In this document: piece after piece, positions 27,974 to 37,248 of the stretch
Layout of the letters: each line of letters starts with the position of its first letter
Position numbering within the stretch: the first letter of the stretch is position 1
From: Gemmatimonadales bacterium
Lineage (GTDB): Bacteria > Gemmatimonadota > Gemmatimonadetes > Gemmatimonadales > GWC2-71-9
Reading direction: 5' to 3'
Assembly (NCBI GenBank): GCA_036500345.1
Contig: DASYCE010000013.1
Location: forward strand, 1 to 64,000
Length of the DNA stretch: 64,000 bases
Position numbers and translations under genes: made by a program
The notes under the pieces: model-generated
What the model was told of the DNA's origin: nothing
Database searches by the model: none
The model's input: only the letters and a program-made list of their open reading frames with translations

Positions 27974-29253
27974 CGCTGGGCCACGCGGTGGATGCGGACC
28001 GGACCATTGCGGCTCCGCCTTCCACCGCGTGGCGCATGCTGGTGCTCCTCACGCTGGTCAACCTCTTCAACTACATCGATCGCTACATCGTTCCGGCGAT
28101 CGCATCGTCGCTGCGCGCGTCGTCGCTGCATCTCGATCGCACGCAGATCGGCCTGCTCGCGACCGGGTTCATCGTGGTGTATGCGCTGGCATCGCCGCGA
28201 TTCGGCGCGCTGGGTGATCGCCGCCACCGGCCACGGCTGATCGCGCTCGGTGTCGCGATCTGGAGCGCCGCCACGGTCCTCGGCGGATTCGCGTGGGGAT
28301 TCATCTCGCTCTTCGTGGCGCGCGCCGTTCTCGGCGTCGGGGAAGCAGCGTACGGGTCGATCACGCCGAGCCTGCTTGCCGATGCGTTCCCGAAGGCGAA
28401 ACGGGGCCGCGTCTTTTCCATCTTCTTCGCGGCGATCCCGATCGGGTCGGCGCTCGGCTATCTCCTCGCCGGAGAGATGAATGCGCATTTTGGCTGGCGG
28501 TCGGCGTTCTGGGTTGCGGGAGTGCCGGGGCTGATCCTCGCCGCATTCCTGCTGCGGCTGCCGGAGGTTCCGCGCGGCGCGCACGATCTCGACGAACCGA
28601 CGGATACCCCGCCGTCGCCCGGTGTCGCCGGCTATCGGACCCTGCTGCGAAATATTCCATATCGCCTCACCGTGCTCGGCTACGCCGCGTACACGTTCGC
28701 GATCGGTGCGCTGGCGTGGTGGATGGCCGACTTTCTCACCGCGATGCGTGGGCTTCCCGCACAGATCGCCGACCGGGAAATCGGCCTGATCGCGGTGGCG
28801 ACGGGATTCGTCGGCACGCTGGCGGGCGGGTGGCTCGGCGACTATCTGCTGCGATATACCAGGCATGCCTACCTGCTGATGGCCGGCGTCGTGACGATCC
28901 TTGCGGCGCCGTTCGCGTATCTCGCGCTCACCGCCAGCACACCGAAGTGGTATCTCACCGGACTGATCGTGGCTGAGCTTCTCGCCTTTGCGTCGACGGG
29001 TCCGATCAACTCGGCGATCGTCAACGTCGTCGCCCCGGCGCAACGAGCCAGCGCGATGGCGCTCAGCCTGCTGCTGATGCACTTGCTCGGTGATGCACCG
29101 TCGCCGTGGATCGTCGGCTGGATCGCCGATCGCCGGCTGCATGCGGGATGGAGCGACGGCGCAGCACTCCGCCAGGGGATGCTGATCCTGCCGGTTGCAT
29201 TCCTGGTCAGCGGCGTCATCTGGATGGCCGGCGGACTCCGACGCGATTCGTAA
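27970..29253 (+). CDS. MFS transporter, spinster-like
   Basis: A 427-residue, 12-helix major facilitator protein. The first helix reads MLVLLTLVNLFNYIDRYIVPAI and motif A is FGALGDRRHRPRLI. The run FVARAVLGVGEAAYGSITPSLLADAF is typical of the spinster/Spns-like group, whose eukaryotic members export sphingosine-1-phosphate or lysophospholipids. Bacterial substrates are undefined. GTG 27970 overlaps the Yip1 stop (GTGA); no better start is available in the frame before the first helix. It is followed 3 nt later by a phospholipid acyltransferase gene, a context compatible with lipid transport, though this is inference. Confidence 0.87.
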   Translation: MTLGHAVDADRTIAAPPSTAWRMLVLLTLVNLFNYIDRYIVPAIASSLRASSLHLDRTQIGLLATGFIVVYALASPRFGALGDRRHRPRLIALGVAIWSAATVLGGFAWGFISLFVARAVLGVGEAAYGSITPSLLADAFPKAKRGRVFSIFFAAIPIGSALGYLLAGEMNAHFGWRSAFWVAGVPGLILAAFLLRLPEVPRGAHDLDEPTDTPPSPGVAGYRTLLRNIPYRLTVLGYAAYTFAIGALAWWMADFLTAMRGLPAQIADREIGLIAVATGFVGTLAGGWLGDYLLRYTRHAYLLMAGVVTILAAPFAYLALTASTPKWYLTGLIVAELLAFASTGPINSAIVNVVAPAQRASAMALSLLLMHLLGDAPSPWIVGWIADRRLHAGWSDGAALRQGMLILPVAFLVSGVIWMAGGLRRDS

Positions 29254-29256
29254 CCG

Positions 29257-30567
29257 ATGAAGCGCGCCGCGGGATTCGTCGTTCGTGTCTTCTTTCGCCG
29301 GACCGCCGTTTCGGGTAGCGAGCAGGTTCCGCGCGACGGCCCGGTCATCCTCGTACTCAATCACCCCAACGCGCTGATCGATCCGCTCTTCGTGCTCGCG
29401 TTCGCCCCGCGGCCGGTCTCGTTCCTGGCGAAGGAACCGCTCTTTCACATGCCGATCGTCGGGAGATTGGTCCGGCGAGCCGGATCGATTCCGGTCTACC
29501 GCCGGCAGGACGCGGCTGACATGTCGCAGAATCGCGCGACGTTCGACCAGGTGCGCGCCGCACTGCTCGCCGGCCGGGCGATCGCGCTCTTTCCGGAGGG
29601 AACCTCCCACAGCGACGCACGGCTGCGTCCGTTCAAGACCGGCGCGGCACGAATGGCACTCGACGCCGCCGCCGCTGGCAACGCGCCCGTCACGATCGTC
29701 CCGGCTGGCCTCTATTACACCGCGAAGGCGCGATTCCGAAGTTCCGCGCTGCTTCGCTTCGGGGCGCCGATTCGGGTCGATGCCACGATCACCGATTCGT
29801 CGGGCGAGCCCGACGCCACAGCCGTCCGGGAGCTGACAGCGACACTCGAAGCGGCACTCGCCCTGGTCACGTTGCAAGCAGATCACGACGCAGCACTGCA
29901 GCTGGTGACTCGGGCGGAACGGATCTACTCGTCCGGTGATCCGGCGCCGCGGCCGTCGCACGACCTCGCAGATCAATTCGCACTCCGCCAGCGCTTCGTG
30001 CGAGGGTACGCGCGCCTTCGGATCGACGCTCCGGCGGAACTGGATCAGCTCGAACGCCGCCTCGAACGATTCGACGGGGCACTGGCGCGAGTGAGGTTGG
30101 CACCGGAAAGCATTGCCAGTTCGTCGTCAATTCCTGCTGGTGACGTCTTGCGGCGAGGCACGGTCATCGTTGCGCTGTTTCCGATCGCCATGATCGGGAT
30201 GGTGATCCACTGGCCCGCGTATCGGATCATCGGCCCGCTGCTGACCCGCGGAATGAAGGTGGAGACCGATGCACTTGGCACGGCCAAGATTCTCGTCGCA
30301 GCGCTGCTCTTCCCGTTGAGCTGGATCGTCGCCGGCGTGCTGGTGGGTTGGCGCGGCGGATGGATCGCGGGAGTCGTTGCCGGACTGGTCGCACCGGCGT
30401 GTGGCTACGCGGCGCTCCGGTTTCTCGAATTGCTCGATCGCAGCGTGGGGATCCTCCGCGGGATCGTGCTGCGGTCGGTTCGCCCCCGGACCTTCCGCCG
30501 GCTCGAAGCCGAGCGGCGGAAGATTCGGGAAACGATCGTGGCCCTTGGAGAGCGGGCCGAACGGTAA
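29257..30567 (+). CDS. PlsC-like glycerolipid acyltransferase with C-terminal membrane helices
   Basis: A 436-residue membrane-associated acyltransferase. The catalytic motif is NHPNALIDP with His36 and Asp42 separated by five residues. This is the spacing of the Gpt2/SCT1-like glycerol-3-phosphate acyltransferase subgroup rather than the H-x4-D of classical PlsC. Motif III is present as FPEGTSHSD (around 112-120). Two long hydrophobic segments at about 303-323 and 345-375 follow a helical region. It probably acylates glycerol-3-phosphate or lysophosphatidate. It closes the Yip1-MFS-acyltransferase unit and is convergent with the DPP IV-like gene, 4 nt between stops. Confidence 0.85.
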   Translation: MKRAAGFVVRVFFRRTAVSGSEQVPRDGPVILVLNHPNALIDPLFVLAFAPRPVSFLAKEPLFHMPIVGRLVRRAGSIPVYRRQDAADMSQNRATFDQVRAALLAGRAIALFPEGTSHSDARLRPFKTGAARMALDAAAAGNAPVTIVPAGLYYTAKARFRSSALLRFGAPIRVDATITDSSGEPDATAVRELTATLEAALALVTLQADHDAALQLVTRAERIYSSGDPAPRPSHDLADQFALRQRFVRGYARLRIDAPAELDQLERRLERFDGALARVRLAPESIASSSSIPAGDVLRRGTVIVALFPIAMIGMVIHWPAYRIIGPLLTRGMKVETDALGTAKILVAALLFPLSWIVAGVLVGWRGGWIAGVVAGLVAPACGYAALRFLELLDRSVGILRGIVLRSVRPRTFRRLEAERRKIRETIVALGERAER

Positions 30568-30571
30568 ATCG

Positions 30572-32845
30572 TTACGGCGTCGCGGCGGCGTACCCTTCCT
30601 GGATCCGCTCCGGGTGCTGGATCAGGTTCTCCAGGAAGAATTCCATCATGCGCTGATTGTTGACCCCCGAGTGGCCGACGTCGGGCTGCACCTGGAGATC
30701 GAAGCTCTTGTGCGCTCCCTGCAGCGCCTGGATCACCTGCATCATGTTGGTGTTGTGCACGTTGTTGTCGATGGTGCCATAGTCGAGCATCAACCGGCCG
30801 CGCAGGTTGTCGACGTACGACATCGCCGATCCCTTGTCGTAGCCTTCCTTGTTCTCTTCCGGAATCCACATATACCGCTCGGTATAAATGGTGTCATAGT
30901 TGCGCCAGTCGGTTGGCGGCGACGACGACGATGCGACGGTGAATGCCTCCGGATGCCGGAGAATCTCCATCAGCGATGTGTAGCCGCCGTACGACGTGCC
31001 GTAGATCCCGACGCGGGCCTTGTCGATGTAGGGCCTCGGCCAGAGCGCCTTGATCCCGTTCGCCATGTCATCCATCTCGGTCTGGCCGAGCTTGAGGTAG
31101 ACGTCGTCAAGCGTCCGCTTCCCCATTCCCGGCTCCCCGCGCGACGACAGCGAGACGACGATGAAACCGTACTCCGTCTGCGCGTTGCCGCCGCTGAAAT
31201 TCTCGGTGGGGACGTTGTTGCCGGCGCCGGGACCGCCATACACCGACGTCAGTACCGGATACTTCTTCGACGGATCGAAGTTCGACGGGAACCAGATCTC
31301 GCCGTACAGCTTCGTCTTCCCGTCGGCCGCGAGATAGGTGTACATCTCGGCCTTGTGGATGCCGCGCTGGTCCATCATCGACACGTCGCTCCGGCCGAGG
31401 TCCGCGACCGGTTTTCCGGTGGCAACGCTGACCAACCGCGACACCGGCGCCTGATCGTGCGTCTGCGCCACGTCGATGAAGTACTTCCCGTCGGGCGAGA
31501 GATCGACCTGATGCGCGAACGCCGGGTCGGTGAGGCGCCGGTCGCCCTTGCCGTCGAGCCCGACCTTGTGCAGCTGGACCTTCATGAAGTTGTCGCCGTC
31601 TCGCGCGGTGTACCACAGCGTGTTGGACTTCTCGTCGACGCGCGTGATCCCCGCCACCTCGAACGGATTCGACGTGACCGTCGCGAGGAGCTGCCCGTCG
31701 AGATTGTAGAGGTAGTAGTTCTTGAACCCGCTGCGCTCCGATTCCCAGAGGAAGCGGTTGCTGTCGGCGAGGAACCGGATCGGGGGATGATTCTCGACCC
31801 ATCCGGTCGGCCACGACTCGTGAATGAGGGTGCGGCACTGGCCGGTATCGGCCGAGCAGCTGGCGAGCTCGAGGGTATTTTGCCGCCGATTCATGCGGTG
31901 AATCAGGAGATTCCTGCCGCCCGGCGCCCAGGCCACGTCGTACACGTAATAGCCGACGACATCATTGGTGAACGGCTTGCCGTCGCGCGCATCGACATGG
32001 ACGCTGCGCTTGGTGGCGACGTCGTAGACGAAGAGATCGACGACCGGATTCGGCACCCCTGGCTTGGGATACGCTTCGACATCGACCTTGGTCTGGAGCT
32101 TGGTCTCGTCCTGCGTGATGTAGAAGTCGGGGACCTTGCTTTCATCGAACCGGAAGTAGGCGAGCTTGGTGCTCGACGGATTCCACCACATCGCGGTGCG
32201 CTGGGCGAGTTCCTCGCCGTAGACCCACGAGGCGGTGCCGTACTTGACGCGATTCGCTTCGGTGCCGTCGCTGCTCACGGCGGATTCCGCGCCGCCATTC
32301 GATGCGCAGACGTACAGGTTGCGGTCGCGATACTCGGCCAGGAAGTTCCCGTCGGGCGACGGTGTCACCGACTGCTGCCGACCGCGTTCCGGCGGCGGGA
32401 CCGTCGCACCTTTGCAGTCGTGCAACTGGGCGAGTGCTGCAGAACCGCCCGCGGCGGCCGCGCCCCGCCCGCCCGCACGACCACCGCCGCCGCGCCCGCC
32501 TCGCCCACGACCGGCGCCCGCGGCATCGGCCGGCGCCGCGGCATCAGTGGCGACCTCGGTGGGCACGGTCGCGGCGAAGTCGAAGTGATAGCGCTTGCCG
32601 TTCCATGAATAGTCGACGCCCTTCCCGTCCGCGGACCAGACGACAGGATCGGCCGGCGCTGCACCGCCGCCACGTCCGCCTCGCCCCCCGCCACCGCCGA
32701 GGACAGAGCCGGAGGTGAAGTCGCCCTGATACATCGGCGACATCTTCTGGAACTGATCGTACCCCGGGAGTGCCTTGAGGCGATCCTGGGCGTGGGCCAC
32801 GACCGGAATCACGGCCAAGACGGCGACCAACCTGGCTGGCTTCAT
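30572..32845 (-). CDS. Exported S9B dipeptidyl peptidase IV-like protease
   Basis: A 757-residue secreted serine peptidase. A signal peptide ends AHAQ at residue 20. The beta-propeller domain is interrupted by two Gly/Arg-rich low-complexity loops (about 50-62 and 110-134). The alpha/beta-hydrolase domain has the triad Ser618 (GTSYGG), Asp693 (GTIDNNVH) and His725 (VGHSG). DPP IV enzymes remove X-Pro or X-Ala dipeptides from peptide N-termini and feed peptide nutrition in the periplasm. ATG 32845 has a CGGAG ribosome-binding site 9 nt upstream. A TAGTAT string on the minus strand about 85 nt upstream may be the promoter, in the region shared with the trehalose operon. Confidence 0.92.
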   Translation of the reverse strand: MKPARLVAVLAVIPVVAHAQDRLKALPGYDQFQKMSPMYQGDFTSGSVLGGGGGRGGRGGGAAPADPVVWSADGKGVDYSWNGKRYHFDFAATVPTEVATDAAAPADAAGAGRGRGGRGGGGRAGGRGAAAAGGSAALAQLHDCKGATVPPPERGRQQSVTPSPDGNFLAEYRDRNLYVCASNGGAESAVSSDGTEANRVKYGTASWVYGEELAQRTAMWWNPSSTKLAYFRFDESKVPDFYITQDETKLQTKVDVEAYPKPGVPNPVVDLFVYDVATKRSVHVDARDGKPFTNDVVGYYVYDVAWAPGGRNLLIHRMNRRQNTLELASCSADTGQCRTLIHESWPTGWVENHPPIRFLADSNRFLWESERSGFKNYYLYNLDGQLLATVTSNPFEVAGITRVDEKSNTLWYTARDGDNFMKVQLHKVGLDGKGDRRLTDPAFAHQVDLSPDGKYFIDVAQTHDQAPVSRLVSVATGKPVADLGRSDVSMMDQRGIHKAEMYTYLAADGKTKLYGEIWFPSNFDPSKKYPVLTSVYGGPGAGNNVPTENFSGGNAQTEYGFIVVSLSSRGEPGMGKRTLDDVYLKLGQTEMDDMANGIKALWPRPYIDKARVGIYGTSYGGYTSLMEILRHPEAFTVASSSSPPTDWRNYDTIYTERYMWIPEENKEGYDKGSAMSYVDNLRGRLMLDYGTIDNNVHNTNMMQVIQALQGAHKSFDLQVQPDVGHSGVNNQRMMEFFLENLIQHPERIQEGYAAATP

Positions 32846-33035
32846 CAGTTGCGCTCCGGAATGTTGACGATGGAAGATCGAGCGACCGGCGGGCGAACCG
32901 CGGCATCTCTCGGCGGGTCCATACTATCCCCCGCACCGCTGGCTGTAAAGCCGCGTTGCAGACCGACATGCGTGTACCTGGGCCGCGATCGGCTCGTCTC
33001 CCGTTTCAGAGACCATTATCACCTGGAGGCCCGCG

Positions 33036-33716
33036 ATGACCGGCAGGCAGCCCTTCGTGCTGTACGAGTGCGGCCTGGCACGCCAGGGGTGCGCCGCGAG
33101 CTGTTCGACGCTCGACGACCTCCTCCGGGCGGTCAAGACCGAATCGGACTCCGTCATCGAGCACCACATGATGCGCTGCGTGCTGGAGGATCATTTCGAA
33201 TTGCACGAGTTTCCCAACGACCTCGCCCGCTGGTGCTGGGACTCGCTCGGCGACCACGTTCTCGGCGAGCAGCTCGGCCTCGTCGACCCGTACCGGCACG
33301 CCTCGATCGCGTCGCTGCGGGAGTCGCTGGCGTCGATGATCACCGATCGCGTCGACCACCAGGAGGTGCCGCTCGTCTGCCGGCCCGGACTCGAGCTGCA
33401 GCTGATGCGGTCGCGATTGATCGCCTATCCGACCGACGAATCATTCGCCACGCCGGTGGCGCTCGCCGAAGCGCTCCCCAGCTTCTCCCTCGCCTCGATC
33501 TTCTTTCACGTGCACGAAGCGCGTCGCCGCTCCGACAATCGCACCGACGACTTCTCGCAATGGCTCGAGGAGTGCGACAGCGACCCCGGCATCGTGGCGT
33601 CGATCCGCGGCATCGACTTCTACTTTCTCAATCTGCACCAGTTGCGCGACGAGCTGCAGCGGGTCTTCCACCGGTTCATGCCCGATGCGCCGAGCGTCAC
33701 CGGAGCGGCAGCATGA
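33036..33716 (+). CDS. DUF5752 family protein heading the trehalose operon
   Basis: A 226-residue cytoplasmic protein of the DUF5752 family. It opens FVLYECGLARQGCAASCSTL and contains HHMMRCVLEDHFELHEFPND, WCWDSLGDHVLGEQLGLVDPY and SIFFHVHEARRR; the histidines and acidic residues would suit metal or ligand binding. Genes of this family regularly sit next to trehalose or glycosyltransferase genes, as here, suggesting an accessory or regulatory role for the TreT-like enzyme. ATG 33036 has a CTGGAGG ribosome-binding site. A TTATCAC string just upstream may be the promoter. The stop overlaps the next start by 4 nt. Confidence 0.75.
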   Translation: MTGRQPFVLYECGLARQGCAASCSTLDDLLRAVKTESDSVIEHHMMRCVLEDHFELHEFPNDLARWCWDSLGDHVLGEQLGLVDPYRHASIASLRESLASMITDRVDHQEVPLVCRPGLELQLMRSRLIAYPTDESFATPVALAEALPSFSLASIFFHVHEARRRSDNRTDDFSQWLEECDSDPGIVASIRGIDFYFLNLHQLRDELQRVFHRFMPDAPSVTGAAA

Positions 33717-34939
33717 CGCTGCTCGACCGGTACGAAGAGGTCGTGGGGCATCAGGCGGTGCTGCACCTGCGCCAACTCGCCGAGCGGCTGCAGGGAAAGC
33801 GGGTGGTCCATGTCAACTCGACACGTAGCGGAGGGGGTGTCGCAGAAATCCTCGGGTGGATGATCCCGCTGCTCAACGAACTCGGCGTGGAGGCGCGCTG
33901 GGAAGTGATCAGCGGCCCGCCGGAGTTCTCCCGTATCACGAAGGCATTTCACAATGGCATCCAGGGGATGCCGGTCTCGCTGTCGAAGCACGATTTCGAC
34001 CTCCATCGCGAGGTATGCCGCGACAATGCCCGGCGCCTCAACCTCGATGCCGATGTGGTCTTCGTGCACGACCCGCAGCCGATCTACGTCCCGGTGTATG
34101 CGTCCGCGAATGAGGCGCGCTGGGTCTGGCGTTGTCACATCGACGCATCGCGTCCCGACGAGGCGATCTGGAAGCATCTCGAGGGAGCGCTTCCGAAGTA
34201 CGATGCGACCGTCTTTTCCATGGCCGCGTTCGCACGGCACCTGGAGAAGCCGGCCTTCCTGATCGCGCCGTCGATCGATCCACTGTCGGAGAAGAATCGG
34301 CCGCTCACGGAGCCGGAGCGACTCGAGACGCTCGAGCGGCTCGGGATCGATCGCGACCGGCCGCTGCTGCTGCAGGTTTCCCGCTTTGACAAGTTCAAGG
34401 ATCCCCTCGGCGTCATCGAGGCGTTCCGGCTCGTCAAGCCGTATCTCCCCGAGGCGCAGCTTGTCCTCGCCGGCGGATCGGCCGACGATGATCCGGAAGG
34501 GCCTGAGGTGTACGCGAAAGTGCAGGAAGCGGCAGGCAACGATCCGGACATCAAGGTGCTGATGCTGCCGCCCGACGCTCCGCGCGACATCAACGCACTG
34601 CAGCGGTCGGCGACTATTGTGCTGCAGAAGTCGATCCGCGAGGGATTTGGCCTCACGGTCACTGAAGCGCTCTGGAAAGGCGTCCCCGTCATTGGTGGTG
34701 CGACCGGAGGGATTACGCTGCAGGTGCACGACTACCAGACCGGGTTCCTCGTCTACTCGCCTGCCGGCGCGGCGTACCGCATCCGGTATCTCATGCGCTA
34801 CGCCGACAAGCGCGAGCGGATGGGACGCGCCGGGCACGCATTCGTCCACGAACACTTTCTCCTGATTCGCCAGCTTCGCGAGGATCTGCAGATGCTGCTC
34901 TGTCTTGACCGCCCCGGCAACGAAACCCTGGTGGTCTGA
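33713..34939 (+). CDS. treT: Trehalose synthase TreT-like glycosyltransferase (GT4)
   Basis: A 408-residue GT4 glycosyltransferase resembling TreT, which forms trehalose directly and reversibly from a nucleotide-diphosphate glucose and glucose. Supporting segments are VVHVNSTRSGGGVAEILGWM near the N-terminus, VWRCHIDASRPD, LLQVSRFDKFKDPLGVIEAF, and the donor-binding IREGFGLTVTEALWKGVPV with its E-x7-E type pair. ATG 33713 overlaps the DUF5752 stop by 4 nt, and otsA follows 2 nt after its own stop. The nucleotide preference (ADP, UDP or GDP) cannot be judged. A different GT4 role in synthesis of a trehalose derivative is the main alternative. Confidence 0.85.
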   Translation: MTLLDRYEEVVGHQAVLHLRQLAERLQGKRVVHVNSTRSGGGVAEILGWMIPLLNELGVEARWEVISGPPEFSRITKAFHNGIQGMPVSLSKHDFDLHREVCRDNARRLNLDADVVFVHDPQPIYVPVYASANEARWVWRCHIDASRPDEAIWKHLEGALPKYDATVFSMAAFARHLEKPAFLIAPSIDPLSEKNRPLTEPERLETLERLGIDRDRPLLLQVSRFDKFKDPLGVIEAFRLVKPYLPEAQLVLAGGSADDDPEGPEVYAKVQEAAGNDPDIKVLMLPPDAPRDINALQRSATIVLQKSIREGFGLTVTEALWKGVPVIGGATGGITLQVHDYQTGFLVYSPAGAAYRIRYLMRYADKRERMGRAGHAFVHEHFLLIRQLREDLQMLLCLDRPGNETLVV

Positions 34940-34941
34940 CG

Positions 34942-37248
34942 ATGGGTCCAATCCAGGCGCCTCCGCGGGCCCGTTCGCAGACCAGTCGCTCGTTCCGCGC
35001 GGCAGTCATCATCGCCGTGGTGTTCGGCCTTTGCGCCACGATCCTGAAATGGCACCAGACCGAGGTGCAGAAGTCGCAGGATGTTGCCGAGGTCGACCGC
35101 CGTGCCCGCGATCTCGCCAACGGCCTCATCCCGCCGGTGCGCGAAGCGCTGGCGCGTCATGATTCAGCGGCGGTTCAGGCGCTTGCACCGCGGCTCGAAG
35201 GATTCGGCAAGGTCATCGGCTTTGCGGTCTATCGCAGCAACGGGCAGCTCTTTGCATCTGCGCGCGCCGTACGCGGCCTCGCCGACACCTTGCCGGCCGC
35301 GCTGCGGGCCGGCCTCCGGAACAACAACGAAGCGGTGACCGCGACGCGCTGGCAGGGGCTGCCGGTCCGCCTCTTCGCCATTCCGGTGCGAAGCGAAAGC
35401 GGTGGCGAACGCGGCGTCCTCGTCGTGGTGCACGACGTGTCGTACATCACCGACCTCGCGACGCAACGGCTGACCCGGTCGGCGCTCTGGATTCTCTTCC
35501 TGATGCTGCTGCTGATGATGATGGTGGTCGCCACGACGTGGCTCGTGTACGACCGCCAACTGCACAAGCTCGCCGAGTGGATGCAGCGGCTGCGCACCGA
35601 GAATGTCCCCGAATCGCCGCCGCCGGGGCTGCCGGTGGCGTTGCTGGTGAGCGAGAGCAACCGGCTGGCGGCGTCGTTGCGCGCTGCGCGATCGGTCGGT
35701 CTCTCCGAGTCGGAAGCGGCGCTGCGCGCCGAGCAGTCGTGGACCCGCGACCGGTTGCGCACCCGCGCCGTGGCGGTGCTGAAGCACGGTCAGCTCATCG
35801 TGGTGAGCAATCGGGAGCCGTATCTGCATCGCAAGGTGAACGGACGTCTTCAGGTCACTATGCCGCCCGGCGGCCTCGTGTCGGCGCTCGATCCGGTGCT
35901 GCAAGCCTGCGGCGGCCTCTGGGTCGCCAATGGGTCGGGCGACGCCGATCGCGAATCGGCCGATCAGTTCGGGCGTCTTACGGTCCCGCCCAAGGACCCG
36001 CGCTACACGTTGCGCCGGGTGTGGCTCACCGAGGAAGAGGAACAGGGGTACTACTACGGCTTTGCCAACGAAGGGCTCTGGCCGCTCTGCCATCTCGCGC
36101 ACGAACGTCCGGTCTTTCGCGCCGGCGACTGGGAGCAGTACGTCAAGGTCAACCAGCGCTTCGCCGACACCGTGGTCGAGGAGATGGGCGCCGGCAGCGG
36201 GATGGTGCTGGTGCAGGACTATCAGCTCGCACTGGTGCCGCAGATGGTGAAGGCGGCGCGTCCCGACGTTCGCGTCGGGCTCTTCTGGCACATTCCATGG
36301 CCCAATCCCGATTCGTTCCGGATCTGCCCGTATCGCGCCGAGCTGCTGAGCGGCATCCTCGCCGCCGACCTGGTCGGGTTCCACTTGCAGCAGTACTGCA
36401 ACAGCTTCCTCGACACGATCGACCGGATGCTCGAGACACGCGTCGACCGCGATCACTTCGCGGTGGAATCGCGCGGTCACACGGCGCACGTACGCGCCTT
36501 CCCGATCAGCGTGGAGAGCTGGCGCGATCGCGCACCGACCACCGAAGCGACCGAGATTCTTCTCGCCGACATTCGCGACCGGTATCTCACCCCCGGCACG
36601 CAGCTCGGTGTCGGCGTCGACCGGATCGACTATACCAAGGGCCTTCCCGAGCGGTTTCGCGCCATCCGCTGCTTCTTCGAGCGCTATCCGCAGTACCGCG
36701 AGCGCTTCACCTTCGTGCAGATCGGCGCGCCGAGCCGCACGAACATCAGCCGGTACCGGGACCTCGTGTCGGAGCTCGAACGGCTGGCCGATGAGATCAA
36801 CGGCGCATTGCAGACCGATACCTGGAAGCCGATTCACCTTCTCGTCGGTCCTGCCGACGGCGCCACGGTACACGCATTCCTCAGGCTGGCGTCGATGTGC
36901 GTCGTCTCGTCACTGCACGACGGGATGAACCTCGTCGCGAAGGAATACGTGGCGGCGCAGGAACATGACGACGGCGTGCTGATCCTCTCCGAGTTCGCCG
37001 GCGCCGCGCGCGAGCTGAGTGACGCCATCATCATCAATCCCTACGACATCGATCGCTTCGCCGACGCGATGCGCGCCGCGCTGGAGATGCCGGCGACCGA
37101 ACGGCGGGAGCGGATGCAGCGGATGCATCGCGAAGTCGAGGAGCACAACGTCTACCGCTGGGCGGCCAACCTCCTCACTGCGCTCGCGGCGATCGACCCG
37201 CTCCCCGCCACCGTGCTGGCGTCGCGCGATACCGCGATCCCCGCATGA
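34942..37248 (+). CDS. otsA: Trehalose-6-phosphate synthase fused to an N-terminal membrane sensor-like region
   Basis: A 768-residue protein. Residues 284-755 are a complete GT20 OtsA domain: VVSNREPYLHRK, the MPPGGLVSAL glycine loop, FWHIPWPNPDSFRICP, GVDRIDYTKGLPERFRAI and SSLHDGMNLVAKEYVAAQ retain the substrate residues. The first 283 residues are unlike OtsA. A transmembrane helix (about 19-37) precedes an extracytoplasmic stretch of ~140 residues (38-178, including VIGFAVYRSNGQLFASAR, reminiscent of a CACHE/PAS-like sheet). A second helix (180-203) and a HAMP/coiled-coil-like linker (205-275) follow. The enzyme should therefore be membrane-anchored with the catalytic part in the cytoplasm and might respond to an external signal. 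It is a single uninterrupted frame with uniform codon use. Its stop overlaps otsB. Confidence 0.9.
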   Translation: MGPIQAPPRARSQTSRSFRAAVIIAVVFGLCATILKWHQTEVQKSQDVAEVDRRARDLANGLIPPVREALARHDSAAVQALAPRLEGFGKVIGFAVYRSNGQLFASARAVRGLADTLPAALRAGLRNNNEAVTATRWQGLPVRLFAIPVRSESGGERGVLVVVHDVSYITDLATQRLTRSALWILFLMLLLMMMVVATTWLVYDRQLHKLAEWMQRLRTENVPESPPPGLPVALLVSESNRLAASLRAARSVGLSESEAALRAEQSWTRDRLRTRAVAVLKHGQLIVVSNREPYLHRKVNGRLQVTMPPGGLVSALDPVLQACGGLWVANGSGDADRESADQFGRLTVPPKDPRYTLRRVWLTEEEEQGYYYGFANEGLWPLCHLAHERPVFRAGDWEQYVKVNQRFADTVVEEMGAGSGMVLVQDYQLALVPQMVKAARPDVRVGLFWHIPWPNPDSFRICPYRAELLSGILAADLVGFHLQQYCNSFLDTIDRMLETRVDRDHFAVESRGHTAHVRAFPISVESWRDRAPTTEATEILLADIRDRYLTPGTQLGVGVDRIDYTKGLPERFRAIRCFFERYPQYRERFTFVQIGAPSRTNISRYRDLVSELERLADEINGALQTDTWKPIHLLVGPADGATVHAFLRLASMCVVSSLHDGMNLVAKEYVAAQEHDDGVLILSEFAGAARELSDAIIINPYDIDRFADAMRAALEMPATERRERMQRMHREVEEHNVYRWAANLLTALAAIDPLPATVLASRDTAIPA

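Noticed and set aside
27877-29976. 699-codon open frame on the minus strand
   Set aside because: Mirror of the MFS and acyltransferase genes; composition is almost all Arg, Glu, Asp, His and Gly, with no hydrophobic core.
30377-32608. 743-codon open frame on the plus strand
   Set aside because: Antisense to the DPP IV-like gene, whose catalytic triad and signal peptide are clear; the plus-strand product has no family features.
35164-36873. 569-codon open frame on the minus strand opposite otsA
   Set aside because: The otsA frame has all GT20 residues; the opposite frame shows only low-complexity charged sequence.
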